Part shown: positions 45,180 through 55,479 of the stretch, piece after piece
Position numbering within the stretch: the stretch's first letter is position 1
Layout of the letters: each line of letters begins with the position of its first letter
Assembly: GCA_031769625.1 (NCBI GenBank)
Contig: JAUIMM010000213.1
Location: forward strand, 3,155,001-3,219,000
Origin: Taudactylus pleione
Lineage: Eukaryota > Chordata > Amphibia > Anura > Myobatrachidae
Reading direction: 5' to 3'
DNA: 64,000 nucleotides
The notes under the pieces: generated by a model
Databases searched by the model: none
Told to the model about the DNA's origin: nothing
The model's input: the letters and a program-made list of their open reading frames with translations, nothing else
Position numbers and translations under genes: made by a program

Positions 45180-46955
45180 GGTTATTCACAAAAGCTTTGA
45201 GAGAGATAAAATTGTGAGAGATAAAGTATCAACCAATCAGCTCCTGTCACTTTATAGACCATGTTTAAAAAATACAGAAAAAGAGACTGCACCAGTCACA
45301 AAATATAATAAATTGATGAATTAACGAAAAAATGATTCTGAACCAACGTTATGATCTATCTATCAACATTATCTTAGATGATCCTTATTTGGTGCTGCTC
45401 CCAAACTTATTTTGTGCAGTACACATCAATTTAATTGCAAAGAGAGCAAAAAAAGAAAAAAAAAACTGTTTTTGGTGCACTCTTAAACTTGTATATCAAA
45501 ATAGTACAAAAAATCATATAAAGGGCATCAATATGCAAAGCATATACTGTATAAAATATAACTTTTAATGCACAATATTAAAAAGGAGTGATATAATATA
45601 TATATTCACTCTAATCACATAATATCCATGAAAATGAATTGTAAACAATCGAAGTGATACATTTATCATATAAATAAGAGAAAATTATCTAGGGCGAAAA
45701 TGTCTGATGTCCCCCTTATAGATATATAAATTAGTCTCAGGTGGGCTAAGCAAGTACCCTCCTCTGCAATGCCTCCGGTAACAGGGGAGTGATACAACCA
45801 GGTGCCCAAACAGTAGAAGCACTCTCCTGTTGTTTCCTCCAGACATGGCGTTCCCCACTCTCTCATTCCCTGTTTGAATCAGAGACAGGTGAAAGCAGAA
45901 GTGGAGGGATACCATCTTGGTTTGGAGCTTTACTTGCTTCATTCTATATATTTACAACGTACACAGGGCTAATTTGTATTTATTACTGTGTTATCACATG
46001 CTGATTAGCATCTCTGTTACTCAACATTTGTAATCAATCCACATTTATCAGAACTGATTTAAAGATTGTTTGAATCATACAAACCTATATATTGCCATCA
46101 TACCCAAATCACTATATAATAATACATGCTGTCACAAGCCTTGTCTGACTAATGACACCAAACTGCTTAACACAAGATTTATTTGTATCTATTTATTAGT
46201 ATCCTTCTCTTTGTTTAATCAAACAGACACAACAGTTTATCATAGTAGATTTGGTGAATAATATTGGAAATCATGGCTGATTTTTATGAATTATTTAATG
46301 TGAATATAAATATATTAATGCAATAAGGGACAAGTTATTCAGATTTATTGATGTTTATATTTCCTTTAAGTTTGGATTAATTGTGATCGACACTATATAT
46401 AACGTTAACAAAACATCATTATTATACCTGTGATTTGCATTCACGTTCCTTCAATCAGCCATCAAATTGATTAACAATGTTAATTTGTGTGTGAATCTCC
46501 CTATAGGTTTCCGGGACAATTATATATTATAGTTATAAGTCTCTGAGACTAATTTATATATCTATAAGGGGGACATCAGACATTTTCGCCCTATATAATT
46601 TTCTCTTATTTATATGATAAATTTATCACTTAGATTGTTTACAATTCATTTTCATGGATATTATGTGATTAGAGTGAAAATAAATATATATATATATATA
46701 TATATCACTCCTTTTTAATATTGTGCATTAAAAGTTATATTTTATACAGTATATGCTTTGCATATTGATGCCCTTAATATCATTTTTTTTTGTACTATTT
46801 TGATATACAAGTTTAAGAGTGCCCCAAAAACATTTTTTTTTGTTCTTTTTGTGTTCTCTTTGCAATTATATTGACACGTTTACAAAATGACAGGAGCTGA
46901 TTGGTTGGTTCTTTATTTCTCACAATTTTATCTCTCTACAAGCTTTCATTAATAC
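45180..46955. mobile_element. MITE split by a foldback element
   Basis: The outer arms are inverted. The left arm (45180-45270) has 'gagagagataaaattgtgag', 'ccaaccaatcagctcctgtc'-class phrases. The right arm (about 46880-46950) mirrors them with 'gacaggagctgattggttgg' and 'ctcacaattttatctctct'. A compact MITE of this type would be only about 170 bp; the remaining 1.6 kb was inserted in its middle. Confidence 0.8.
45424..46873. mobile_element. Foldback element with arms of about 310-330 bp
   Basis: The left arm (45428-45738, from 'aattgcaaagagagc' to 'aattagtctcag') and the right arm (46544-46873, from 'ctgagactaattta' to 'ctctttgcaatta') are inverted copies with few differences. The right arm has a longer TA run. 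The unique middle (about 800 bp) has no protein. The class is uncertain; it may be a PLE-type inverted unit or a foldback DNA element. Confidence 0.75.
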
Positions 46956-47380
46956 CCCCACCACCCCTACAGAGGATGTATAAGGGGAGAAAAAGAGAGG
47001 TCCAAGTACAGAACCTTGGTGGACAAATGCTGGTAGCGGAAGTGGGGGAGACAGAGAAAGAACTGTCAGAAAGGTAGGACAGCCAGGAGATGGCAGTATG
47101 ACACAGATCAAGTGAATGTAGGATTTGCAGGAGGAGAGTGTGGTCTACGGTATCAAAAGCAGCAAAGAGGTAAAGGATAATGAGCAGAGAGTAGTTGTTC
47201 TTGGATTTGGCAGCAAGGAGATAATTGCTGACTGTAGTGTGGAGTGAAGAGGACGAAAGCCAGTTTGAAATTGGTCAAGCAAGGAGTGAGAGGAAAGAAA
47301 TGCCGTAAGGCGACTGTGGACAATCTGCTCATGGTGTTTAGAGGCAAAGGGGAGGAGAGATATAGACCCTTAAAATCTTC

Positions 47381-47750
47381 GAACCACATAGTTGCCAACA
47401 CTTTAAGATAGTTTCAGAGTCACAATGATGGGGGGTAATATACAAGAGGTAAATTTTGCTAACTTTTTTGAACCTAGGAAAGTTTCTTTGACACGGAAAA
47501 TTCTTGTCCCAACTTTCTAAACAGCAGCAATTTTTAGTGATTTCCATTGATTCAAAAAGAGAATTAATTGATTTCCATTAATTTCAAAGGTGTTTCCATC
47601 GAAATTAATGCTCACATTGAGGTATATTACCAGGGCCCCCAAGCAGCATTAATTATTATTTTCTTTTAAACCACATCAATAGATATAATGGCTAACTAAT
47701 TTGTTCTTAATTTTTCATGGGGGGGGTGGGGGGGGTGTTGGCTTTGTTCG
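47381..47750. other. Anonymous spacer
   Basis: Nothing is recognised. Confidence 0.35.
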
Positions 47751-47775
47751 GCACTCCCCCCCCCCCCCCCCCCCT
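47720..47775. repeat. G-run and C-run low-complexity tract
   Basis: 'ggggggtggggggggtg' is followed 25 bp later by an 18-20 base C-run. The two can pair as a hairpin and are a likely place for assembly error. Confidence 0.85.
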
Positions 47776-47994
47776 CTCATCCCAGAAAGATCTAGTCACC
47801 ATCAGCTTGCTTGAATACAGACAACAACATTGTACAGACTGAAATGTTTATAGGATGAGGTCAAAATCCATTTTTAATCCTGTTACATTAAGGTGACAGC
47901 ACCTGCTGCATTTTATCTGTGGTTCTGGGGTGTCTTCACAGACTCCACTATCTCAAGACTCAAAGTATTGCTGCCTGTACTACACTACCTCACC
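47776..47994. other. Anonymous spacer
   Basis: Nothing is recognised. Confidence 0.35.
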
Positions 47995-48175
47995 CACCAC
48001 AGAGCATTGCAGTGACTGCTATATAATGCAGAGAACATCACAGTCACAGCCATGTAATGCAGAGAGCATCACAGTAATCATGGTATAATATAGAGACTAT
48101 CAGCGATCACCATGCAATACAGAGGGCATCAGTGACCATGATATGAGAGTAGTTGTGACCACAAAATAATACAGA
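47995..48175 (+). repeat. Degenerate tandem repeat, unit about 30-35 bp
   Basis: Five copies of the pattern 'atgcagagaacatcacagtc' with variants ('atgcagagagcatcacagta', 'atacagagggcatcagtgac') stand in a row. Confidence 0.75.
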
Positions 48176-48179
48176 TAGT

Positions 48180-48520
48180 ATTTTTGATTGTCTTACAATA
48201 TCATTCCCTCATCAATTATTAACCCCTCCTCAAAAAACATGATCTACTTTACAATCATAGTAACAACCCCTTTCGTTATAATTAATATAATTAACCACGT
48301 TACAACCATTACCTATAAAAAATCCCCATTATTAATTAGCCCCAACATAATAAAATAATTCCATTCATGTACAGTATATTAACCCTAATTGCCTTCGTTC
48401 AATCTCATAAAAGACCCTTTGCCTTAATTCATCCCAATACCGCTTTACTTTTAATATTAGCTTCCATAAAGTATACCTATTCCTCCCTATACTCTAATAC
48501 CCATTTTATATGACAGCTAA
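48180..48520. other. Strongly G-poor segment
   Basis: The plus strand contains very little G over about 330 bp, and C and A are high. This strand bias is unlike the flanks and recalls a vertebrate mitochondrial light strand. I could not match it to a mitochondrial gene in translation, so I leave it unnamed. Confidence 0.35.
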
Positions 48521-48863
48521 AACCCGGGTTATTGCCGGGTTAACCTGGGTTGCTGCTCAGTGGGCCAGGGTTCGAATGCCGGGTCGAGTGACCCGGTATT
48601 CCAGCCCGGGTAGCTTGCAGGGTTTAACACAGGAACAACCTGTGTAACCCTGCAGTATAAACGGGTAATCCAGGTAATCTGACCCTGGTTCTGTTTACAG
48701 CATGGGGAGATCCGGATTTCCTAGTGCTTGGAGATTATGTCATCTCAAAGCACTGGTAGAAGAGTTCCACTGAACAAGGGTACAGTGTGAAAGGGCTCTG
48801 TCCCAGGTCTGACCCAGTTTAGAATTGTGTTCCAAATCCCGGGTCAGACCTGGGACTTAGGTG
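48521..48863. repeat. 'CCCGGGTT' family MITE, partial
   Basis: It contains 'aacccgggttattgccgggt', 'cgaatgccgggtcgagtga' and, at the right, 'tcccgggtcagacctggga'. It directly abuts the next copy. Confidence 0.6.
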
Positions 48864-49219
48864 TATAATACCTCTTTTACACTAGCAGCAATAACCCGGG
48901 TTATTGCATGTGAACGCGCAGAAACCTGGTTAACTGTGTAGTGTGAAAGGCGCAAGTTCAAAAAAGCCAGTTTGAGCGATTGATTCAGCCGATTCGAGCT
49001 CGTGATGCAGTGTGAACGGGTAACCTGGGTCAATGCGACTCGGGTCCTGTACCTCCAAGCGTCGGCTCATCACGTGATACCAATGGCATCATCGACCCAG
49101 CATTAGTGCCAGGTCTGGCAACTGTCTCTATGGGGTCTCAGCCGGGATGGGCGCGTGAACAAAATCCTGGTTGCAACCCGGCATTCAGATGGAAAAGCAG
49201 TATAAGGGGTATAACTTAC
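48864..49219. repeat. 'CCCGGGTT' family MITE, complete
   Basis: The ends read 'taatacctcttttacact' and, in reverse complement, 'gttataccccttatactgc'. The interior has 'aacccgggttattgcatgtg', 'aacctgggtcaatgcgac' and 'gggatgggcgcgtgaac' in the reverse order of the copy at 31117-31497. Confidence 0.75.
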
Positions 49220-49833
49220 CTGTAGGTGATCTCATCTAATTTTCCTGTTGTTGCAGCCGCAGCATTCTGGAAGAATAGTGTCCCGCATCAAAACTGCAAG
49301 AAAAATAGGCCATCAGAAGAGAGACAGGTCTGTCCAGCCTATTCTATTGCTGCAGTGGAAGTATATGCTGCTAACTGACCTCACCCCCCCTCCCCTCCCC
49401 AAACCCCTTCACTCCATGGTTTTACAGTTAAATAAAACACTGAATACCACCCAAGATCGTGGCACCAGCTCTCCTGCTAGCTCCTTCCTCTGTCACCCAG
49501 GGCACTTGCCCACCCCTGAGTTAATTTTGTGATTAAAGTGATTATTGGAAACATCAACTAAAAATGTATTGACGATAGAGTAAGCTTTCATTATTGAGCC
49601 CATTGAAATATTTACTTTACCATGCTCACTATTTTAATCATTATGGCTAGTATGGCTAGTAATGGAAAACTCCATAGATGTAACTATTTACATTAACTTC
49701 ATTCCCCATTCCTATCAACAGTTATTAACGTACCTGTGGAAACAACGTTCAAATGAATGGGCTAATTAATTGAAATCCTTGTACATGCATAAAAGTTTTT
49801 GTTTTGTTTCATCTCAATAGTTTTGACTTAATC
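49220..49833. other. Anonymous spacer
   Basis: No gene is recognised. The open frame at 49248-49532 has no domain. Confidence 0.35.
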
Positions 49834-50018
49834 CAGAGGTTCCAAAATGCGGTCCTCAAGGCACCCTAACAGACCAGGTTTTAAGGATATCCATGCCTGA
49901 CCACAGGTGACTTAATTAGTACCTCAGTCAATTAAATGTCACCATCTGTGCTCAACCATGGATATCTCTAAAACCTGAACTGTTGGAGTACCTTGAGGAC
50001 TGCGTTTGGGAACCTTTG
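49834..50018. repeat. 185-bp hAT MITE with perfect 8-bp TSD
   Basis: 'acttaatc' stands at 49826-49833 and at 50019-50026. The ends 'cagaggttccaaaatgcggt' and, in reverse complement, 'caaaggttcccaaacgcagt' are inverted. Sub-terminal 'cctcaaggcaccctaacag' is mirrored by 'tgttggagtaccttgagga'. An 8-bp duplication and these ends fit hAT. Confidence 0.9.
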
Positions 50019-50211
50019 ACTTAATCTTTAGTGTCTGAAAACAGTGAAAACATTTGTGGATATTTCCAATATGTATTTACTGAGCAGAATTTTCATTCAT
50101 TCACCTGTTCTATATCATTGAGAAATTAATGATTTCAGAGATTTTTCAATAATTAGTTTTTGTTTTTTTGTTCAGTTCGACTTTAATAAATCAACATATA
50201 AATCACTTTTA

Positions 50212-50458
50212 TGGTGCATACACACAGTCAGATTTTTCTTCAGATCTGAACGATAACGATTTAAAAAATCGTTTAATCGATCATATCTGAAGGAAAATCT
50301 GACATTTCTGAACAATGCACGTTCCCGATAACGATATCTGACGTGTTTGCAGTCAGATTTGGACGATTCCATTCATTTTAATGCAGTCAAAAATCGTTCA
50401 TAGTTCAAATCGTTGGTCAAATCGTTCATCTGACAAATCTGACCGTGTGTATACTCCA
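50212..50458. repeat. MITE, 'tggtgcatacacac' type
   Basis: The ends 'tggtgcatacacacagtcag' and, in reverse complement, 'tggagtatacacacggtcag' are inverted. The left flank is TTTA and the right flank TTAA. Confidence 0.8.
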
Positions 50459-50819
50459 TTAAAACTGTTTAATATTGTTTTCCATATAGAACGAAAACTA
50501 TGAGCAATGAACTTAATATTTTACAAATATTTTTGTGTATTAAAAATATTTACACTCTATTTTTCTTGTTCTTGCTTTGAGCATTAGTTATATGACAAAG
50601 CTAATGTAGAAGAACACATGAATTTACACTTAATGGAGAGACAAACTTCTCTGATACTGGGTTTTATCAGTTTCTCAAGATTGCCTTCCCCTCTGGTACT
50701 TTTACTTTCAATGTATTAGCCAGATAGACAGTTTAGGAGCCTCAGGAGAAGAATTTATACATGAAGAACTGGCCGCTGGATTATTGGTCTAAAAGAATCT
50801 CTTTGGATCAGAGGTTAGG
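50459..50819. other. Anonymous spacer
   Basis: Nothing is recognised. Confidence 0.35.
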
Positions 50820-50988
50820 TGGGGGATGTATCTATCAGTGTAAAGAGTGGAAAAATGGAGCAGTTATCGATAGCAGCCAATCAATTATTTACAGAATGTA
50901 TATGATGAATGATACCTCGAAGCTGACTGGTTGCTATGGGTAACCTCCACTCTTTATACTGCTTGATATTTATCTCTCTAAGAGCCGT
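50820..50988. repeat. MITE, short palindromic type
   Basis: The left 'gggggatgtatctatcagtg' with 'taaagagtgga' is mirrored on the right by 'tccactctttatactgcttg' with 'atatttatctct'. Inner 'agcagccaatcaatt' faces 'gctgactggttgct'. Confidence 0.7.
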
Positions 50989-50991
50989 ATT

Positions 50992-51823
50992 CAATTTGAG
51001 CCGAGCCGCATTAAGTTAACGCGGCCCGGACTTAACGCCGACTTCGCCTGTTTTGTAGGCGTTAAAGTATCGCGCGCTTGCACGCCTTACCCCTTATTCA
51101 ATTTCAAAGTACGCATATACGGCACCCGGCGATACTGTAACAAGCGGAAAGTACTGTCATTTTCGGTAAAATCAGCCTGTCACCCCCCAAATGATGCTCT
51201 GACATGGGGGATCACTATGGTACCCCCCAATTTGGCTTGGTGAAGGTATTTGGTGTTTTTAAATGGGCTCAATAGCTGCTAAATAGCGTTTTTCTATACC
51301 TGATGCAGAATAGTATTTAGGAGTATTTTTTTCAGAAAATAACTTATCCCAGCAAATTTGGGGTACTTGAAAATGGGGGTCAGCATATTTAAAGTTGAAA
51401 AAGTGAACTTGAAATAATCGTGCAAAACCAACCTGCCGCAAACACCTGCAATCAAACAAACAAGTCAGGTCCGCTAGTTTTTAACTTTGTACCCGCCAAT
51501 TTTTTTTTTTCACCCCCTTTTTCAAAGTCAATTTTTGGGGTGTCCTTAAGTTTTTTTTTTTTGACACAGATTACCTTTGGGGGGCTGTCTGAAGGCTGCA
51601 GAAGGGTTCCCGAAACGTTGCACCCCAAAACCCCAATTCTGCACTCTTTTCCGCCTGCCATTCATAGGCGATACTTTACCGCCTATTACATTGCATTGAC
51701 TTTCCGCCTAGGCAGAAAGTCTTTCAAATTGAATACGGAGGAAAACCAAAACAGGCGATAATGACGTCATCGGCGGTAACTTAACGCGGATCCGGACTTA
51801 ACGCTTCAAATTGAATATGGGCC
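50992..51823. repeat. 832-bp MITE with TAA duplication
   Basis: The left end 'gagccgtattcaatttgag' faces a right end that reads 'ggcccatattcaatttgaag' in reverse complement. TAA flanks both sides (50989-50991, 51824-51826). Sub-terminal 'taacgcggcccggacttaac' is mirrored by 'ttaacgcggatccggactta'. The long T- and A-runs inside produce false open frames. A fragment of the same family is at 2105-2215. Confidence 0.85.
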
Positions 51824-52473
51824 TAAGTTTACTAACTTTATTCAAAGCTACTATTTTATTAAGATTTCAGCTGGATTAGTGTGACAGCTCCCCCCCTCCC
51901 CTGCACAGCAGGCAGGCAGAGGAGCACGACAGCCCAGCATACAGCAGCATGTGCTGGGAGAGAGGCTGCTGCTGATATATAAGAAGGGGGGTAGCGTTGG
52001 AGCTGGGACCCTCCAACAACCCTGAGCCTGTGGATTTTGTACCCTCTCCGCCACCCCCTCTCAGCACTCCTGACCACCAACAGATCATGTTTTAAGGATT
52101 TCTTCATGCACAAGTGAGTTAGTCTATGTTGCTGGGTCAGTAATTTTCCCATCTGCTTCCAAAGACAGAAATCGACAAAATATCACCTGTTAGTGGTGCT
52201 TGAGGATAGTGATTGAGAACCCCTGATTTGTATGACTCTTCTTGATGAGTAAACTATCATTGTATAAAAGTGGATACATCTAAAAATGATCTTAATAATC
52301 TTTGTGATGAAAAGACTACAATTTTATTTTTAAAAAACTATACCGTCTTAGTATCTGAGAGATTATGCTATTTGGTAATTGCAAGCAATAATTTTTCATT
52401 ATAAAAGCTAAATGAGTGGGACTATTTTATTGATATATATTTTTGTATAAGTGAAGCTTTAATAATGACTAAA
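51824..52473. other. Anonymous stretch
   Basis: The block at 51895-52000 ('agcagcatgtgctgggagag') shares words with 58845-58900 ('cagcacatgctgctgtctgc', 'gggagagaggctg'), so it is probably a dispersed repeat. Nothing else is recognised. Confidence 0.4.
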
Positions 52474-52719
52474 GGCCCCCATGCATTCGGATTAGAAGCG
52501 CCAATCCACCAGACGGAAATGCCGACAGGCGGCCATCGATGTTCCGTGATCAGCCGGAGGATCGGTGAAATTATACTTGTTAAATTTCACCAATTTGCAA
52601 ATCACTATCATATTTTGATCGTTATCGGCAAATCTGTGAAAACCAACATGATGGATTTCACTGATCCTGCAACCCGGCATCTCATGATCGCAGCAATCTG
52701 TCCCTAGTGTATAGGGGCC
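52474..52719. repeat. TTAA-type MITE, first of a back-to-back pair
   Basis: The ends 'ggcccccatgcattcgg' and, in reverse complement, 'ggcccctatacactaggg' are inverted. The left flank is TAAA and the right flank TTAA (52720-52723). Confidence 0.75.
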
Positions 52720-52723
52720 TTAA

Positions 52724-53018
52724 AGCTAGCCACACACCTAAAGATTATTTAACTAGTTGACTGGTTGGAATGAAAATCTTGTAATGTATCGGAGCAAATG
52801 GCAATCAACCATTTTATCCCAAACAGTGGAAAATGGACAAAAAAACGATCGTTCGGTAAATTTTTTTAAATCAAATGGATTTTGCCCGTGTTCTGGTGTT
52901 CTGGTGTTTAGGAGCAAATGGTTGCTTGTTATTTGCTTGCATACATTACCAGATTTTCGTTCCAACCAGCTAGCTACTTGGCTGGTTGGAAAGACAATCT
53001 TTAGGTGTGTGGCCTGCT
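52724..53018. repeat. TTAA-type MITE, second of the pair
   Basis: The ends 'agctagccacacacctaaag' and, in reverse complement, 'agcaggccacacacctaaag' are inverted. The left flank is the same TTAA (52720-52723) that ends the previous MITE, and the right flank is TTAG. Interior phrases match 62344-62660 and 10265-10400. Confidence 0.85.
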
Positions 53019-54254
53019 TTAGGCAGCACATACTGATATAAATGGGACAAAACAATGTTTTATCACGTGTTTTAATAAAAATTTGTCAAAGAAGAGTACA
53101 ATACCTTCTCAAAATAAAGGGGAAAATGTTATTTCTCCAAAAAAAAAAAAAAAAAAAAATTTTTTTGCTGTGAGAATTAGAGTGGTAATTTTCTTTAAAG
53201 TCAAAAATTGTCTTAAAAAAAAAATTGATGCTTTAAATCCTGCCGCAGAAATCCCTCACCTTTTTGGTATAGCAAAGGAACGGTATGTCTTATTTACAAA
53301 CACATGTAACTTATGTACTCTTACCATTTTAATTGTGGCAGTGATGTTCCTTATTTCTGTCTGTGGTGAAATTATATATTTGACATCTGTGTTTCAGTCG
53401 AATTGTTAGTATTACTACACAATGCTTTTTAAAAAAAATTTATTTCAAAGTTGTATTAAAAACAAAAGTACATACAGTAATTTTAAGCTGACTGAAGCAG
53501 ACACTTCTCCTTTGCAATACAGTGTGGTCAAAGCTTTAAGGGGAATAAACACTTTCAAGTCACTTTTTTTTACACAAATGTGCAACAACAACTTTTTTTT
53601 ACTATTTGGGGATGGAATGCGCCTATTTTTTGTGGGTGTATGCTTATTTTTATGGGAAGCTCATGGATCTTGATGTCAAGATAGTAGCTTTTGTAGGGGT
53701 ACAACATTTTGCATCCCAGTTAAAAGTTGGCTACGTCTGGGAATTCTAAGCTAAAAGATATCTAGAACCAGAAATTGCATTCATTTCATTTTGCAACATG
53801 AGCTATTTTAGGTGAGATTCATGGGGTTGAGTTCATGGTTGGTGTTAACTACTTTTTAAATGGCAGCAAGGCTCTCCTGTAAAAGGACTTCATTTTTACA
53901 GATGTGTCATCAGGAATTATCTACTTTTCATGGGATGACTTAATCTACAATGCACACATGATGTTGATAAGCACATTTATATGAGGGCCCATCTAATAAA
54001 ATATTAGTACAGAATTATGATACGTATTATAAAGTCAATCACTCTCATGACTGAACAAACATACATTAGACTTAAAGAATGAATATTTTATGAACAAGTT
54101 AAAAACATTTAAATTAGTGAATAAGGTTTTGGTAAAATGTTAATCTTTACTTTGAACGGATGATTTTGATCCTTTCAACATGCGCGTTCCAGCCAGGATT
54201 GCAGTCCTGTAAAAGTGTGTGCAGAGTTATGTTACAAGGGCACTTCCAAATGCC
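53019..54254. other. Anonymous AT-rich stretch
   Basis: There is a poly(A)/poly(T) tract at 53139-53168. Open frames at 53083-53673 are hydrophobic and low-complexity with no domain. I see no gene. Confidence 0.4.
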
Positions 54255-54759
54255 AGAATATGGATATATACATAAAAGGAAATACCACGCTGGTGGACAA
54301 TGGAATGTAAAAAATATAAATTTAATAAAACATAAAATCACATATCCAATAGAATAACAAGACATATAGGAGAATGAAGGAAAAAAAAAGAACTACAGGG
54401 CTGATAAAAGGGGTAATGGAAAAAATCAAAAAATGTTGAACTAATGCAATAAATGACCCAATGTGATAAATATCACTGTGCTGTGTTCCAAATGATAGTC
54501 CATAAATTGATAGATGGTTAAAGTGCAACATTTCTTGTCACTTGACAGATTCATGAATAGTGTCCTGTGTATAGCAACAATGTGTCCACCGTGTTGTAGC
54601 AGTTATATCCACATATAGTGTCCAGAACAGCATGGAACTTGTAAATAGAAAACACAGGATAGCGTGTTTGTGTATAGCTGAAGTGTGCTCCGTCGGGCGC
54701 CACAGTGCTTATTGAAATGGATAGGAGGTTACTGACCAGCCGAAGAGTTATGAGCTGTT

Positions 54760-55025
54760 GCAGGAGCTCCGGTGCAGTGGCTTCCTTCCCGGCCTATAGA
54801 AAGTGAGAGCCGGCAGCGTTGAGGTGGCAGGCTGTTGTAGGAGTACCGGTGAGTGGCTTCCTGTCCGGCTAGTAATCAGCATTAGGTGTCAAGCTGTTCT
54901 GGAAGCCCCAGTGAGTGGCTCGATGCCTGGCTTGCAGGTGAGTGGAAGCCGGCAGCGTAGAGGTGACACGCTGTTACAGGAGATCCAGTGGGTTGCTTCC
55001 TGTCCGGCTAGCAAATGAAAAAGCC
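54760..55025 (+). repeat. Tandem repeat inside the PLE-type unit
   Basis: Four units of about 62-78 bp share 'gctgttgtaggagtaccggt' and 'gtggcttcctgtccggcta'. Units 1 and 3 carry an additional 'gccggcagcgttgaggtg' block, so the real period is a dimer of about 140 bp. Confidence 0.8.
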
Positions 55026-55192
55026 GGCTGGGGAGATGAGGTAAGGGGGAACAGATAATGGTTCCAGTCGTGCAGTGAAGCGCAGCCGCGACTTCAAGGA
55101 ACTCCCCGCACCGAGAGGGAAAACAGCAATCTCTTGGATGTGCGTGCAACAAGCCAGTAAAGCACAGATCAGCATAGTGGTGTGATGGGCAG

Positions 55193-55231
55193 CAACGCGT
55201 TTCGTCCTGTTCCTGGGACTTTTTCAAGCTT
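55193..55231 (-). ncRNA. Hammerhead-ribozyme-like core at the start of the PLE-type unit
   Basis: Read on the minus strand: 'CTTGAAAAAGTCCCAGGAAC' then 'AGGACGAAACGCGTTG'. Stem II GTCC/GGAC is perfect with an 8-base loop, and the GAAA box is intact and followed by the usual CGCG. The CUGANGA box is altered; the base aligned with the catalytic G appears as A. It sits at the very 5' end of the unit, where PLE hammerheads are expected. Confidence 0.55.
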
Positions 55232-55251
55232 GAAAGAATATGGATATATAC

Positions 55252-55479
55252 CTATGTTTATGAAAGGTGAATACACTATGTACATTTAAGAAGTGGTATG
55301 CATGGCAGAGGCCAATGTTTGCATGTCTGTAAATGAGTCTTAGGCGGGAATGTTATATAATGCTATTTGGTAAAGTCACCAGTGTTCTGCAATTTGTTTT
55401 GGTTTTGTGATTTGTAAATCAACATATGTAACAGAGGCTAAGTTGACAATAAATAGCCAAAAAACTGAAGCTTTCCCTG
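55252..55479. other. Anonymous spacer
   Basis: Nothing is recognised. Confidence 0.3.

Larger units (their letters stand above)
44248..47370 (-). pseudogene. L2 ORF2 reverse transcriptase and C-terminus, broken
   Basis: Minus-strand segments in order are as follows. At 47150-46960, 'DTVDHTLLLQILHSL' (motif A region) and a degraded 'GSVLGPLFFSPYTSS'. After the insertion, from 45177, 'LQYQLYADNNQIYLSF' (catalytic box), then 'FLKLNMSKIELIILPP' and 'LPTISLSIDSTTISSSP'. At 44938-44555, 'HITRFHLRNIYKIRPFLTLE' and 'SQLDYCNLLLCGLP'. At 44736-44248, 'LQALHWLP', 'TPACPLRST' and 'PFLWNALPLPIRLS'. This order is diagnostic of the L2/CR1 group. The YADD box reads YADN, which replaces the second Asp. Frames shift several times. 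It is an inactive copy. Confidence 0.88.
43836..47380 (-). mobile_element. L2 LINE, 3' half, interrupted by nested elements
   Basis: The element runs on the minus strand from reverse transcriptase (47380) to its 3' tail (about 43836). The tail has the same phrases as the copy at 17855-18156: in reverse, 'gtaagctctaatgagcagg' and 'ccttgtggctccatataaat'. It is interrupted at 45180-46955 by a MITE that carries a foldback element. At 43962-44102 another L2-like or SINE tail lies in the opposite orientation. Confidence 0.85.
54255..55251 (-). mobile_element. Complete short PLE-type insertion with 17-bp TSD
   Basis: The 17-mer 'agaatatggatatatac' is found at 54255-54271 and 55235-55251. It encloses a 963-bp unit with no protein. 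On the minus strand the unit begins at 55234 with a hammerhead-like core and ends at 54272 with 'accagcgtggtatttccttt'. That layout resembles a solitary terminal repeat of a PLE. The middle has tandem repeats. Confidence 0.75.

Noticed and set aside
53083..53673. Hydrophobic open frames that look like membrane proteins
   Set aside because: They come from A- and T-rich low-complexity sequence, with poly-Lys and poly-Phe runs and no known domain.
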